This document shows, piece after piece, positions 33,401-43,742 of a stretch of 64,000 nt of DNA. The notes beneath the pieces are model-generated. The model searched no databases. It was not told where the DNA came from and was given only the letters and a program-made list of their open reading frames with translations. The stretch covers positions 62,001 to 126,000 of the forward strand of contig DF236961.1 in assembly GCA_000708835.1 (NCBI GenBank), written 5' to 3'. How positions within the stretch are numbered: position 1 is the first letter of the stretch; each line of letters begins with the position of its first letter. This DNA is from Klebsormidium nitens (lineage: Eukaryota > Streptophyta > Klebsormidiophyceae > Klebsormidiales > Klebsormidiaceae). The translations under genes were made by a program, and so were the position numbers.

Positions 33401-36400
33401 GAGTCCTTTGTTAAGTAACCATCGGTTGTTCCGTCACCTCAGGCGGGCCTCTCTCGCCTCAACCAATCTCCGTCACGCCACCGGAAGAACCCGAGGAGAA
33501 AGCCCCAGAGACGCCCAAGGCCGGCACCCCTAGAAACGTCATTGGCCCGGGTGTGGGACGGGGAGCACCCCTCGGCCGCGCTGGGAGCGGCCCGCTAGTG
33601 CCCCCCGTCTCTCCAGTACAAACAACACTTCCCAGCCCGAAAGAATTAGACACGCTCGCCAACCTGGCCGGCCGGAGAGTGGGCCCGGGGATCGTCACCC
33701 CGCCGATTGCGGTTCCGACGAGTCCGAATCGGCTCGCGGATCTCGGGCCGCCGTCGAACGGGCTCGCACGGTCGTTATCGGGGCAGGGCAGCGGGGGCTT
33801 GGGCGGTTTGGGGCTCAAAAACGCGTTGGCGGGGCAAGGGTTGGAGGTTCCGCCGCTCGGGGCGCAATCCCCGGTCGGGTCGCGGCTGGGCGCATTCACA
33901 CAGGCGCCGTCGGGGAACAAGATCGCGGATGCAGCGGAGGCGGTCACGGGGGCCGGCCTCAAGGGCCCCATCTTCAACCCGGGGGAAGGGAGCCAGTGGC
34001 GGCCCCAAACGGCGGGCTTCCAAGGGCAGACCGAGGTGAGCTGGGGTCAAGCTGGATAGGTAGTTAGTTAGTCAGACGAGGTGAGATGCAGTTTGGGGAG
34101 CTCAGGCAGTGAGGTCGGTTACTTAGCTAGAAGCTGTGAGAGGAGTGGTCCGGGGTCAGGTGGTTAGATTTTTAGTTAGTTAGACGAGGTGAGCTTCTTG
34201 TCGGGGCTGGGTGAGGCATCCAAGGTTTCGTCCCCAAACAGCCGTAAGCCTCGAGCTTGATGGTTTGGCTGAGTGTTGCTCCCACTAGCCTTCAGGATTG
34301 GGTGTGCGGTCATGGTCCTTGACAGTGATGAACATCTCTGTTTCGCACCTTTCGTAGCCATTCGTCTCTTGTTCCTTGCCTTTCTTCACATGCCAGCTTC
34401 TGATATTCCTGCACCGTTCGAGTTAGTCGAGCCTTTGTCTTGATCGACCGTACGGTGCTCGATGAGTCGGCGGAGTCGGCTAAACCATAACTAGGAATAA
34501 GGTCCCTTTGTCATCGGAAGCACCTCATCCTATCATATGCCCCTTTCCAGCAATTTCTCCCTTTCTTGGCCCCATTCTCATCTTCCCTAGCGAGCCGCCC
34601 CCTTTCGAGACCCTGTTCTTGCCACTGTCCTCTAGCAAACACGCCCCCTATCGAGACCGTGTTTTTGCCACTTTCCCGTAGCAAATTCGCCCCTTTCGAG
34701 ACCCTATTTTGGCCACTTTCCCGTAACAAGCTCGGCCCCCTGCGAGACCCGGGTTTTGCCACTTTCCCTTAGCAAGCTCGCCCCTCCCCTTGCTCCGCAG
34801 CTGTTCCAACGGGGTCCCCGGGCCGAGATCCAGCCCGACCAGAAGTCGCAGTACTTGTCCCGCTACCAGGCAGTGCAGCAGGGAGCAGCTGTCGGCGGGG
34901 GACTTGCCGCCCTTTCAGGGGCGCAGCAGGCCGCTTCCCAACACCCGTTGGGCACCCCCCCTCTGACGCCCCCGCCCGCCACCCCCCCATCGCCGTCGCA
35001 GTCTCCGCTGGTGGGCAGCAGGGGAAACACGAGGCCCCAAACCCCCGCGACACCAAGGTGGGCAGATAATTTTGTCCCGCCTGCTTGGCTGATGTTTTAT
35101 GATGAACGTCGGTGGGTTCCTTCGTTGGGAAAGTCAGAAGGGTCTGCAAAGTTCCAAAGGGCGGATGTGGAACGCAGTCATCTATTCCTGCAGGGCTCAG
35201 ATACACGACCAGGATTTTCGTGCTTCTAGTAACTCCCTTCGACAAGGACGCCCCAAGTCGTACGTGATTTGAGTCAAAAATACATTCTGTCGAGATACCC
35301 AAGAGCCGGGAATCTTGCACTGAACGAAAACCCCGGATACAAACCTACGCCCTCCGCACCATATCCACCATAAACCCCCAATGATGGCACGTCCCCCTGG
35401 CAATGACCTACCTCGCTCTGCTGTGATGCACCCTGAACCTGCTACCACGGCAAACCACTTCCTAACCACCGTTCCCCGCTCTGCAGGTCGGAGGCGCACT
35501 CGTCGGACCGCGCCGCAGAGCACCTGTCCCAGGAGGACGCCCTGCCCGCCGACTTCGCGCGCCAGCTGTCCATCTCCGAGGACGACCTCAAGAACGCCGA
35601 CACGTTCGACGTCTCCGTCAGCATCCCGGGCACTCTGGCCGAGCTCAGCAGCCTGGCAAAGCAGGCCGAGACGCCGGCCGGGAAAGACCAACCGGGGCAG
35701 GCGGAGGGGCGGCCGTTTGCGGGCGCGCACACGGACCCTGCGCTGAATCTGCAGCTGTTGGAGGCGAGCCTGCGCAACATCCCGCAGCAGAAGGACTCGG
35801 AGCGGCCGAAGCACTATGTGCCGGTGAGTTTAAGAGGAAGCGAGCTGAGGCGCTGGGTGTACTTTGTGAATAGGCTGAGGCGACGTGAGTGACAGTTGGT
35901 TCGCTGGTAGGTCGTCGCGGAGTGCGTCCGTGGAAGCACGGAAAGTCGGGTATTGCCTGTGCTGAAGCCTGCAAAACGCGTTCAGAGATATAGGCTGCTG
36001 CAAAGTCTCGTCTGAGGACTTGCATCGCTTGCGTCCTGTGATTCCTCTGTATCCCGTCGGCCGCACTATTCTGCCCTCTGGTTGTATCAGTATGTCGCCA
36101 TTATTAATGGCTGCGTGTCCCTTGTTGCGTCTTCGACTGTGCTTGCTTGCTTCTCTCAAACTGCGAGCATTCGCTATACTGGTGTGTTACGATACCTGCT
36201 TCTTTGAACAACCCGGCCAAAACTGGAAGGCCTGTTTTTTGCCTGACTCCAAGACCTTGACCGCTTTTAATTTGACTTTCCACCGATGGCCGTTTGTGTC
36301 GCTGCACCTTGCAGAAAAATCCGGCCTCGACGCCTGCTAGCTATCCCTCGGTTCCATCTCCCATTCTGGACCGACCGGAGTTGTTCGAGCGGTTCGAGAC

Positions 36401-37582
36401 GGACGTGCTCTTCTTCAGCTTCTACTACCAGCAGGTACGGCCCGTTGAATTCGACATTTGGTTGAAGAGATTGGATGTGACCAGGTGATTGTCGCTAGAG
36501 GGTCTTGTGATTACTGAAACCCGCTGAGTCGCCTCGAGGCATATGGGATGACATTGGTTGTGCCTTGCAATCTAATTGGATGACTGGGGAAACATGGCTT
36601 AAGTCACTTTCGCTGAGAGTATCTTCCTGAGTACAACTACGTATCACTCGTGTTGTTTTCAAAGATCTCGGTGTCCTGAACCCTTCGAGCATCTCCAAGA
36701 TTGCCGGTCGCTTTTTGCGTTCTAAGGCTGCTGACGTGTCACGCTCCGGGTGACGTGGCAGGGCACGTACCAGCAGTACCTGGCGGCCAAGGAGCTGAAG
36801 AAGCAGTCGTGGCGGTACCACAAGAAGTACAACACGTGGTTCCAACGTCACGAGGAGCCCAAGCTGACGACGGACGAATACGAGCAGGGGACGTACGTCT
36901 ATTTCGACTTCCACATTGTGCATGACGACTACCAAACGGGCTGGTAAGTTGCACGCGCCTTCGCATATCGTTTTGCGCCCGCTCTTGCTCTGGAATGAGC
37001 GCGGTCTGCTTGGCTGCAGCAGAAGATAACTGATTGTTCCCGGAAGACCGATTTTTCGTCTGAACGCCTGACGATTAGGATCTCTAATGACGCCGGTTTG
37101 CAGATTAACCGGCGTCTAACCAGCGTCCATGTTTTCTGGGGTCTTTCCTTGCGCGCCTTTCTTGGGCGGGCAGTCATGGCCGCACGTTGACAATGCCTCT
37201 TATCGCCCTAAGAAGCCGTCACTAAGCATCGGGCTTGGTCCAGATTCAGGCACCGCAATAATCGAGGATTTACTGTCGTACTCGCTGTTTTCCTCGAAAT
37301 CACATGATAGGGACGTCGATTTTACATCCCCTGTTTTTTCAGGGTCCCAGCAACTGCTGTTTAGGCCCTCGTTGTCCTTTTAATCACTTCCAAGAGCAAA
37401 AGGCTCCACTTTAAGACTGGGAGTCGATGTTTCCCATCGAGTGTCAATGCTCCTGAGGCAAGCGGCCTTCGGAATCCCGCAACTCATCGTGTTCACTCCT
37501 GATTTTCGTCTGCAGGTGTCAAAGGATCAAAACGGAGTTCACATTCGAGTACCAGTATCTGGAGGACGAGCTTGTCGCTTGA
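30412..37582 (+). CDS. NOT3: CCR4-NOT transcription/deadenylation complex subunit NOT3/NOT5
   Basis: Thirteen exons: 30412-30504, 30987-31130, 31393-31509, 31754-31804, 32093-32239, 32450-32588, 32958-33149, 33443-34035, 34801-35057, 35487-35823, 36315-36434, 36762-36943, 37516-37582; 812 residues. The N-terminal NOT3 coiled coil (1-230) has [59 protein letters not shown] and [14 protein letters not shown] Pro/Gly/Ala-rich linker covers about 235-660. The C-terminal NOT-box ([20 protein letters not shown] to [14 protein letters not shown]) binds NOT1/NOT2 in the family. The complex shortens poly(A) tails and regulates mRNA decay. Exon 7 ends in a GC donor (CCAG|GCGAGT). Against plant NOT3, about eight residues (VSASYEQ region) and about six (PLDEVE region) are missing, both exactly at exon junctions, so microexons may be missed. 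Confidence 0.94.
34025..34195 (+). repeat. Repeated donor-site sequence at the start of NOT3 intron 8
   Basis: The true donor is GACCGAG|GTGAGC at 34035/34036. The motif GACGAG|GTGAG recurs at 34080/34081 and 34188/34189, each time after TAGTTAGTTAG. The copies therefore reproduce the exon end plus the donor. Confidence 0.65.
34551..34800 (+). repeat. 45-bp minisatellite ending at the NOT3 exon-9 acceptor
   Basis: Units 34551-34590, 34591-34635, 34636-34681, 34682-34726, 34727-34772 and a partial 34773-34800 share the pattern CAA-CTCGCCCC-TTTCGAGACCC, TTTTGCCACTTTCCC, then TAG. All but one unit end in a pyrimidine-rich YAG that looks like a 3' splice site. The last unit ends in the real acceptor GCTCCGCAG, directly before exon 9. 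Confidence 0.85.
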
Positions 37583-38789
37583 ATCGCTGGCATTAAAAGT
37601 ATTCCCCAAGGGCCTCACTCCTGTGCGACTTCCGCACAGAGTATAAGAATGTTGGCGCACTTAAAGAAGTTTATGGCATTTTCCGGCGTAACAAGGAGCC
37701 GGTCAAAAGATACATCGTCGACATGTCATGCAGTCTGTTGTCGCTGTCCAATCCGAGTGTGAGTGCAGTGTCTGTATCAAGTGGCGGCCTCAAGACATGA
37801 GTGTTGTCTATGTACGAACCATGCGCTGAAAGTATGTACGGGATATGAGCATGTGCGCAGCTCTATGCAACTCTTGTGAAGTGGGCTGTCGCATGTACTA
37901 ACCACTGTCCACGCTACACGTACAGCCATTATATCGTGCTTACCGCAGCTTTGTGCTGCACGTATCGAATTAAGCTAATATAGGCATGTATGTATATGTA
38001 CGTGACTCTGCTATGTATAGTAGCCAGCTAACTGTGCAAAATTTGGAATAAGTTAATTACCAGTGTGAGGTTGGGATTGTACAGTACACGTATGTGTCAT
38101 GATCAAGACAAGATGAACATTCTACATCCTCCCCATGGGATCTATGTTTGGGGGCTAGCTGAAGCTCCGAGCCTGATTGAGCTGACAAAAGAGTGCAGCA
38201 CATAAGACAGGTATGCGCGCGGCACTGTTGTCCGCTGATTATAAGAGCAAAAAGAAACTGGTGTTTGCTGCTGGAGAAAGGGTAAGAAAGCTCGGCAAGG
38301 TTGCAGTCTGACCGCAAAATACATGTAGCAAATGTCAATCCTGTACAACAAGAGGCCTTCTGCCCAAGAACAAGAAACAAAGGAACGCGCCAGTCTGCAG
38401 TTCCTAGAACTAGAGTAACCGGCTAGGTATCTTCTGGCTTTACAACGTTGAAACTATTGTGTCCTAATCACTCCAAAATTGTTTGGGGCTATCTAGACAG
38501 CAGGTCGGGCTATCTAGACAGCAGCTTTGACCGTACAGTCAGTGAACGAAAGCCACTGGCTTTCCCTATCCAGATCTTCAATCTCGCAACTGTAATGGTG
38601 CTTGATGGCAGGTGCCAACGCCTCCCAGCCTCGTAAAATTACTCAAACAACTCGCCTACACAGTATCTAACATCAACTGGGCCTAATGTACCCACGTTTC
38701 CATCCAATGGAGCAATTTTGACGACTTTGACGCATTGCTTAGTGCCGTCCCGACACAAACTGTCTAAAAAGTACGGGGCATGTCCCAAC
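37583..38789. other. Convergent 3' flanks of NOT3 and the TPR gene
   Basis: No coding region recognised. Bases 37790-38060 are rich in alternating GTATGTAC / TGTATATG runs. A short direct repeat lies at 38486-38524. Confidence 0.45.
38486..38524. repeat. Two perfect 18-bp direct repeats
   Basis: GGGCTATCTAGACAGCAG occurs at 38486-38503 and again at 38507-38524, three bases apart, in the intergenic 3' flank. Confidence 0.8.
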
Positions 38790-40508
38790 TCATGCCACTG
38801 GAGGAATCAAGCAACCAGGAGCTTCAGGGTGGTAAACCCCTTCCTGACGCAGCTCAAAGACAGGGCGTTGTGCCTTGCTGCTGCTCTCGGAGGTCCACAA
38901 GAAGCTTGCAAAGCTTGCCAGAACGTAACTGCAATAGACCAGCAGGAAATATGGTCAAACGAGAGAACTCAAAGCATCCTCATTTGCACGCAAAGAGAAC
39001 CTATGGATATGTATGGCTTGGACAAGCGACAATCAAGAGAACGTAAAACCTTTTAGCACCGCAAGCCTGCTTGAAATGCTTGATTGCTTCCAAATCTTGT
39101 AGTGAGCAGAATACCGACCAGTCCTCTGGAGCTGCCTTGACAGCCTGCTCATGATAGTGCGTTGCACGTTCCACATCGCCATGGACTTGGTAGATCAGCT
39201 TCGCGTACTGAGAGAGGACTTCCCCATCGCTCGGGCTCGCCAGGATGGCCCTCTCAAAAAACTCTTCAGCTCGGGGATAATCTTTCTGAATCTGCATAGC
39301 AGCAATATGCACAATGATGTGCACGATATCTAAAACATTGCACTCGTGTCATTCAAATCCATTTCTTGTAACAGTGTACTCTTTGTGATGACTCTTGATG
39401 ACAATCTGAGGAAGAAGTATTCTTTTATCACATCTCCATCTGCATAGCTGCGAACGCGGCAGGACCAAACTGCAGCCTCTAAAAAGGGCAACAACAATTT
39501 GCATTGGACCTCTCATCGAGTTGACAACAGCTAGCAAGATTGAGATTCGGAAGTTGATGCTGATTCAAGCAACTGAGAACGGGTTAGCTGACAACAACCA
39601 AAGTTGCATAATGAGAGAATCAAGCAGGTCTCCACCTGTTTTTGAACAACACTTGAACAATAACGACTCACCTCCAGCAAGAAAAGCGCATAGTTCCTCA
39701 GGAGCAGCGCATTCTCAGGGTCTTCGCCTAAGGACTTGCGGTAGTAGGCGTCTGTGACTTGCGGATCTGCGCTGATTCCTCCCTCTGCATACTCCTCAAC
39801 CCCGGAGCTGAAGCCCGGAGCTCCTCCAGCGATTTCTTCGTCGCTCAGAGGCCTGCATCCACGGGCACTGCAGACCATTTGCCGGCCCCCAATGGTCGTC
39901 ATGGTTGTCTCCTCCACCAGTGTCATCAGGCTGTCATCCTCTTCGTAAGCCCCTGCCTCAACAAGGGCCCTGGTGCCTCCGTGGCCGCTTGCCATATCAA
40001 AACCCCTGACCGCATTCGTTTTGTTGCAGCGCTCCTGAGCAATCGAAGGCCCCAGAAGAGACGACCGACTCCGACTAAGCGACCTCCGCCGTCCCCCTCT
40101 TCTGCCGTTTCCCAACGCAAACCTGCCTTCTTCTCTAACGGATGCCAAGGAAGACTCCCCCCCAGAATCATGTGATGTCATCAAACACGTTAGATCTGCT
40201 TCCGACTTTGACTTTCTGAACGCAGGGACTGATGACCGTTCCCCCTCAGCATCCCAATCGCTTGAGGCTCGGCTTACACTCGAGTCGCAATGCTCCAATC
40301 GATGGCTAGCGAGAGAAGGTTGAGTGACAAGCGAACCATGAAACGGACGCTGCGTCGCGCCCCATGGAAGAGGGCTTCGTCCCCCAGTGTTTCTTGCAGA
40401 CCTGCCAATCTCAGGGCCCCATTCTTGCGCCTCAATGGATCCCTGGGCAACCAGGCTACTGGCCAAAGTGGCCGTGAGGGAGGGAACAGACGCACTCTTA
40501 GCAAGCAT
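38790..40508 (-). CDS. Plant-type TPR (half-a-TPR) repeat protein
   Basis: Three exons in transcript order: 40508-39672, 39291-39119, 38928-38790; 382 residues. The start MLAKSASVPSLTATLASS resembles the MLLRSxSxPxL beginning of a plant TPR family, which decided the start codon. Residues 30-240 are low-complexity, Ser/Gly/Arg-rich with acidic patches. The conserved C-terminal third has DAYYRKSLGEDPENALLLRN, then DYPRAEEFFERAILASPSDG, VERATHYHEQAVKAAPEDC and YVLASFASFLWTSE: three tandem helical repeats ending in the family's FLW motif. The phase-2 junction TG|T rebuilds the Cys in PEDCYVLAS, which supports the last intron. The cellular role of this family is not well defined; TPRs suggest protein binding. 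Confidence 0.85.
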
Positions 40509-41598
40509 CTTGGCAGCTTCCTCCAATCCGCCGCTGCCAGGCACAGGGGCAGGAACAACCTCAAAACCTGCTTTCTTTTCCGCTCAGTCTCGCAGGAGCA
40601 CTGCCGTGCGACGGTTGCCAGAGGCCCTTTTGGCTTGCCTCTCTGCTGAATTCTATCGTCAGGAATGGCCGCCGCCCCTTTCAACCTGGCTATCGTGGGT
40701 AGGTAAAAGGTCGTTTTCCAGGTGAGGTCATTGTCAACACTCAATTCATTTTGCTGCTGGTCCTCGTGAGTTCAGGTACGTACCTACCGGAGACCTGGAG
40801 GTAACAAAGTCTTGGACCACCGTCACCACGATTCAGAAACCGGTCACCTGGCACTACCGTACCAGCGTTTGATTTCGTCAGGTTCGACGCCAAATTTATA
40901 ATTATGAAACGTCTGCGGGTTTTGGCAGCCCTAGCGTTACCTGCTAAACAGGACCATTATCGGTCCATTACCGCCCAGAATATTTTCCAGCGAAATTCGT
41001 CAGGCCATATAATTATTTATTATTTGACGAAATTAAACGCTGGTACGGTAGTGCAAGTTGCCGCGCGTTCACACTGCTGGTACACGGTACACGGTACACG
41101 GTACCTACCTATAACGAAAACTTTGAAGCCGTACCTATACCGTACTAGTACCAGCCTAAGAATCTGCTGAGCGCTCCTCAAATGACGTCAATTCACGTGA
41201 TCCATGTGACCCTCAAATGAATTTGAACCGTCCACATGGCGGGCAACGAAGCGTCGGGACCGGGGATATCTGACTATTATTTCGACCAGATAGAAGATCC
41301 TGAAGTCTGACCTAACTTTAGAGGTTAGTGCGATCAGTTAGAAGCGTCGCCTGCTATACCTACCGTATGAAGAAGACAAACCGAACGTCTGTGTCAGGTA
41401 TTCAATATTGAGATCGCCAGGCGGCCAACGCACGTCTTCTTTAGCTAGGTTTAGTGAAAGCTTCAAATCCAAGTTGTTGGGGAAAAAGTGCAGACGCCAT
41501 TGGCGCTGATCTTGTTTGTTAGTAATAGAAGTGGAACATCTCGTTCTAGGTTGTGTGGATTCGATTGAAAGAGGTCTGTTGCTGTCCTGTCTGCCAGG
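40509..41598. promoter_or_regulatory. Shared upstream region of the TPR gene (-) and TOM6 (+)
   Basis: 1.1 kb between divergent starts. It contains a small microsatellite (TACACGG repeated near 41079-41104) and an AT-rich patch near 40980-41035. TGTCTGCCAG just before 41598 looks like an acceptor, so TOM6 may have an intron in its 5' leader. Confidence 0.45.
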
Positions 41599-41760
41599 AT
41601 GATGTTTATGCCGAAACGCCCTTCGAAAGAAGAAGCCTACAAGGAGCTTCGGACAAACCTTACTATACTGGGAGTCTTTTTGCTGCTTGTGCGAGCTGCT
41701 CCCAGGGTTCTAGATCTGGTGCAGGGGCACTCGGAGGAACCGGTTGTGGCTCTCCGATGA
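41599..41760 (+). CDS. TOM6: Mitochondrial outer-membrane translocase subunit TOM6 (plant type)
   Basis: A 53-residue protein: MMFMPKRPSKEEAYKELRTN, then LTILGVFLLLVRAAPRVLDL, then a short polar tail. It matches plant TOM6 in length and order: a MFMxKPxKxEAxKxLR head, one membrane helix and the RAAPxVL motif. TOM6 is a small tail-anchored subunit that stabilises the TOM40 import pore. The coding part is a single exon. Two adjacent ATGs (41599 and 41602) could each start it. Family proteins are slightly different in length at the C-terminus. The conserved RAAP segment makes chance unlikely. Confidence 0.85.
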   Translation: MMFMPKRPSKEEAYKELRTNLTILGVFLLLVRAAPRVLDLVQGHSEEPVVALR

Positions 41761-43742
41761 GACTCCGGAGCAATCATTGCGCAGCTGAACGTTGCTCCAG
41801 ATGTGAGCTGGCAGATTACAGTTACATTTGCGCGTCCCTTGCAGTATGCTGGTAATTGCAGACATGCTCAGCCTTGATGCCAAGGTTGTGTGCATGAGGC
41901 CAAGGTGCAGCTTTGGATTTGTTTCTTCACATGCACAAAAAGAAAAGTTGTGACTTTGATTTTTGCCCTGCCTGACAACAGGAGTCAGTTTACAACCTAG
42001 AACATTTAGGGCAATGACGTTGGTTCGGGGTTTATCCAAGTGCAATCTGGTTTTTTTGGTAATGGCTCTCCTGTGTTCTTTCCTATACTCAGTGTCCTTG
42101 CTCTGTGGCATAAATCCATTTGGCCTGGAGGATTTTGCAGTCTTAATCAGGCTGTCGGCCTGTCAAATCATCACCACTGCCATCTGGAAGCGGGCATCAG
42201 GCCAGGCAAACGAGTGGGAAATCGTCCTTCAGGTTCTTCTTTGTAGCACCGAAAGAAGATGACGAAGAAGACCTTTGTAGCGAGATATCAAAGTGCAAGT
42301 CCTGGTGGACCACACAAGTATACTTTTTTGTGTTTCTATGTAACAACCTCGCGAAAGTCTGGCATTGACCATCTGGCATTCCATTTTGTGGGCTTCTTAC
42401 AGGCGCTTGGTAACATGTAGGAGGTTGTGGGTCCATGGATAGTGGCCTGTCAACGTGGCAAGCAAACACAGACCTGATGTGGAGGCGGAAGTCACTGCAC
42501 CATTGCGGTGCACCGAATCAAGGCCTTCCTGCGACAAACCTTGAAAGTGCTTCTGTATTTGGGTCAGATCGTATTTCAACAAGGAATGTTGGAAGTAGGC
42601 TTTTCCAAAGCGAAGACTTTGCGGAATATTGCTAAGCGGGATACTGATTGAGAGTTGTACAGGAGCTTGCAACGAGGTTTTCTCTAGTTTGTTTTTATAG
42701 CCAGGTACATTTTGATGTCACCAAGTAGCAAGCAAGAATGAAAGCAGTAAGTTGTTTACATTGATGCGCGTGAGTCATATGGTGTGCTACTTGTCGCGTT
42801 CCACTTTTATATTTCTTGCATGCACATTGAACTTACAGTCTTTATAGATCCACACACGTGGTAGTACAGTCGAAGCAAAAAAGTACTTTCTCACAATTCG
42901 CAGCATACAACCCACTCGTAGGTCTCATCAAGTTAAGCAATCCATTCGGCATCGTTCACATACATCAGTCGAGCTGCCAGCGAACGCATATGTGTATGTG
43001 CAGTATGTGTGTTCGAATAGCTTAATTGTCTGTTCGAAATCTGCATGATATCATACAGATTACGCATGCATGTAAACTTCGTGTGTGTTATCGGAACGCA
43101 CCGCGGCCACGCATGCAATTGTGCATGGCCATCATTTAGAAGTACAGAGCTAGCATGCCTGCATCATAAGGAAGATTGAGATCATATAATGCATCGTATA
43201 TTGTACATTACCATCGAGAGCCGCGTATAATGTGTGAGTTGTACGCAGTCAGAGCCAGAGTCTACTGCACCGTCGCGCTCTGTGGTTGTAATTGTTTCAA
43301 TCCAGAAACGATGGTTCATAGGCAGCAACAGCGTGTAGGCAGATTCGAACACGAGTTACCTCACCAGCGGCATGAGTTCCGCCCATGGTTTGCAGAAGCG
43401 ACTAATCACATGTATCCCACCACTGCCATTGCCCGCATTGGTGGCTGCAATGAAAGCCCATACAGGAGTAACGCGGTCCTCTTGTAGAAGGATGTTACCA
43501 AGTCCTTGTCGCCTCCGCCTCTTCACGACTTTCATTTCAAATTCTGATAAAGCCCGCACAGATTTGAAGGTACGCGGCCTAACGCTCCATCAAACCTTTT
43601 GCACAGAGTACAGGACAATGTCACAACTGGCAATCCGCCTTTCGGCAGAAAGGTTTCATGGAACGCATTCGGCACATGGTCTATATTGTGGTTCTGGAGA
43701 CAGAAGACTTGCATCCGTTTCCCGAAAATGTATTCGAGACGA
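41761..43742. other. Convergent 3' flanks of TOM6 and the DNAJC9-like gene
   Basis: About 2 kb with no recognisable exon on either strand. The section 42960-43180 is rich in GTATGTG/CATATG and GCATGC runs, similar in character to the NOT3 3' flank. Confidence 0.45.

Noticed and set aside
40509-40567. Upstream exon for the TPR gene joined at AAAGCAG|GTTTTGAG
   Set aside because: The frame is open upstream, but the ATG at 40508 starts MLAKSASVPSL, which matches the typical beginning of this plant family, so no extra coding exon is needed.
43330-43400. tRNA-like B-box (GTTCGAATC on the minus strand)
   Set aside because: The flanking bases do not form a T-stem or an acceptor stem, and no A-box at the right distance gives a cloverleaf.
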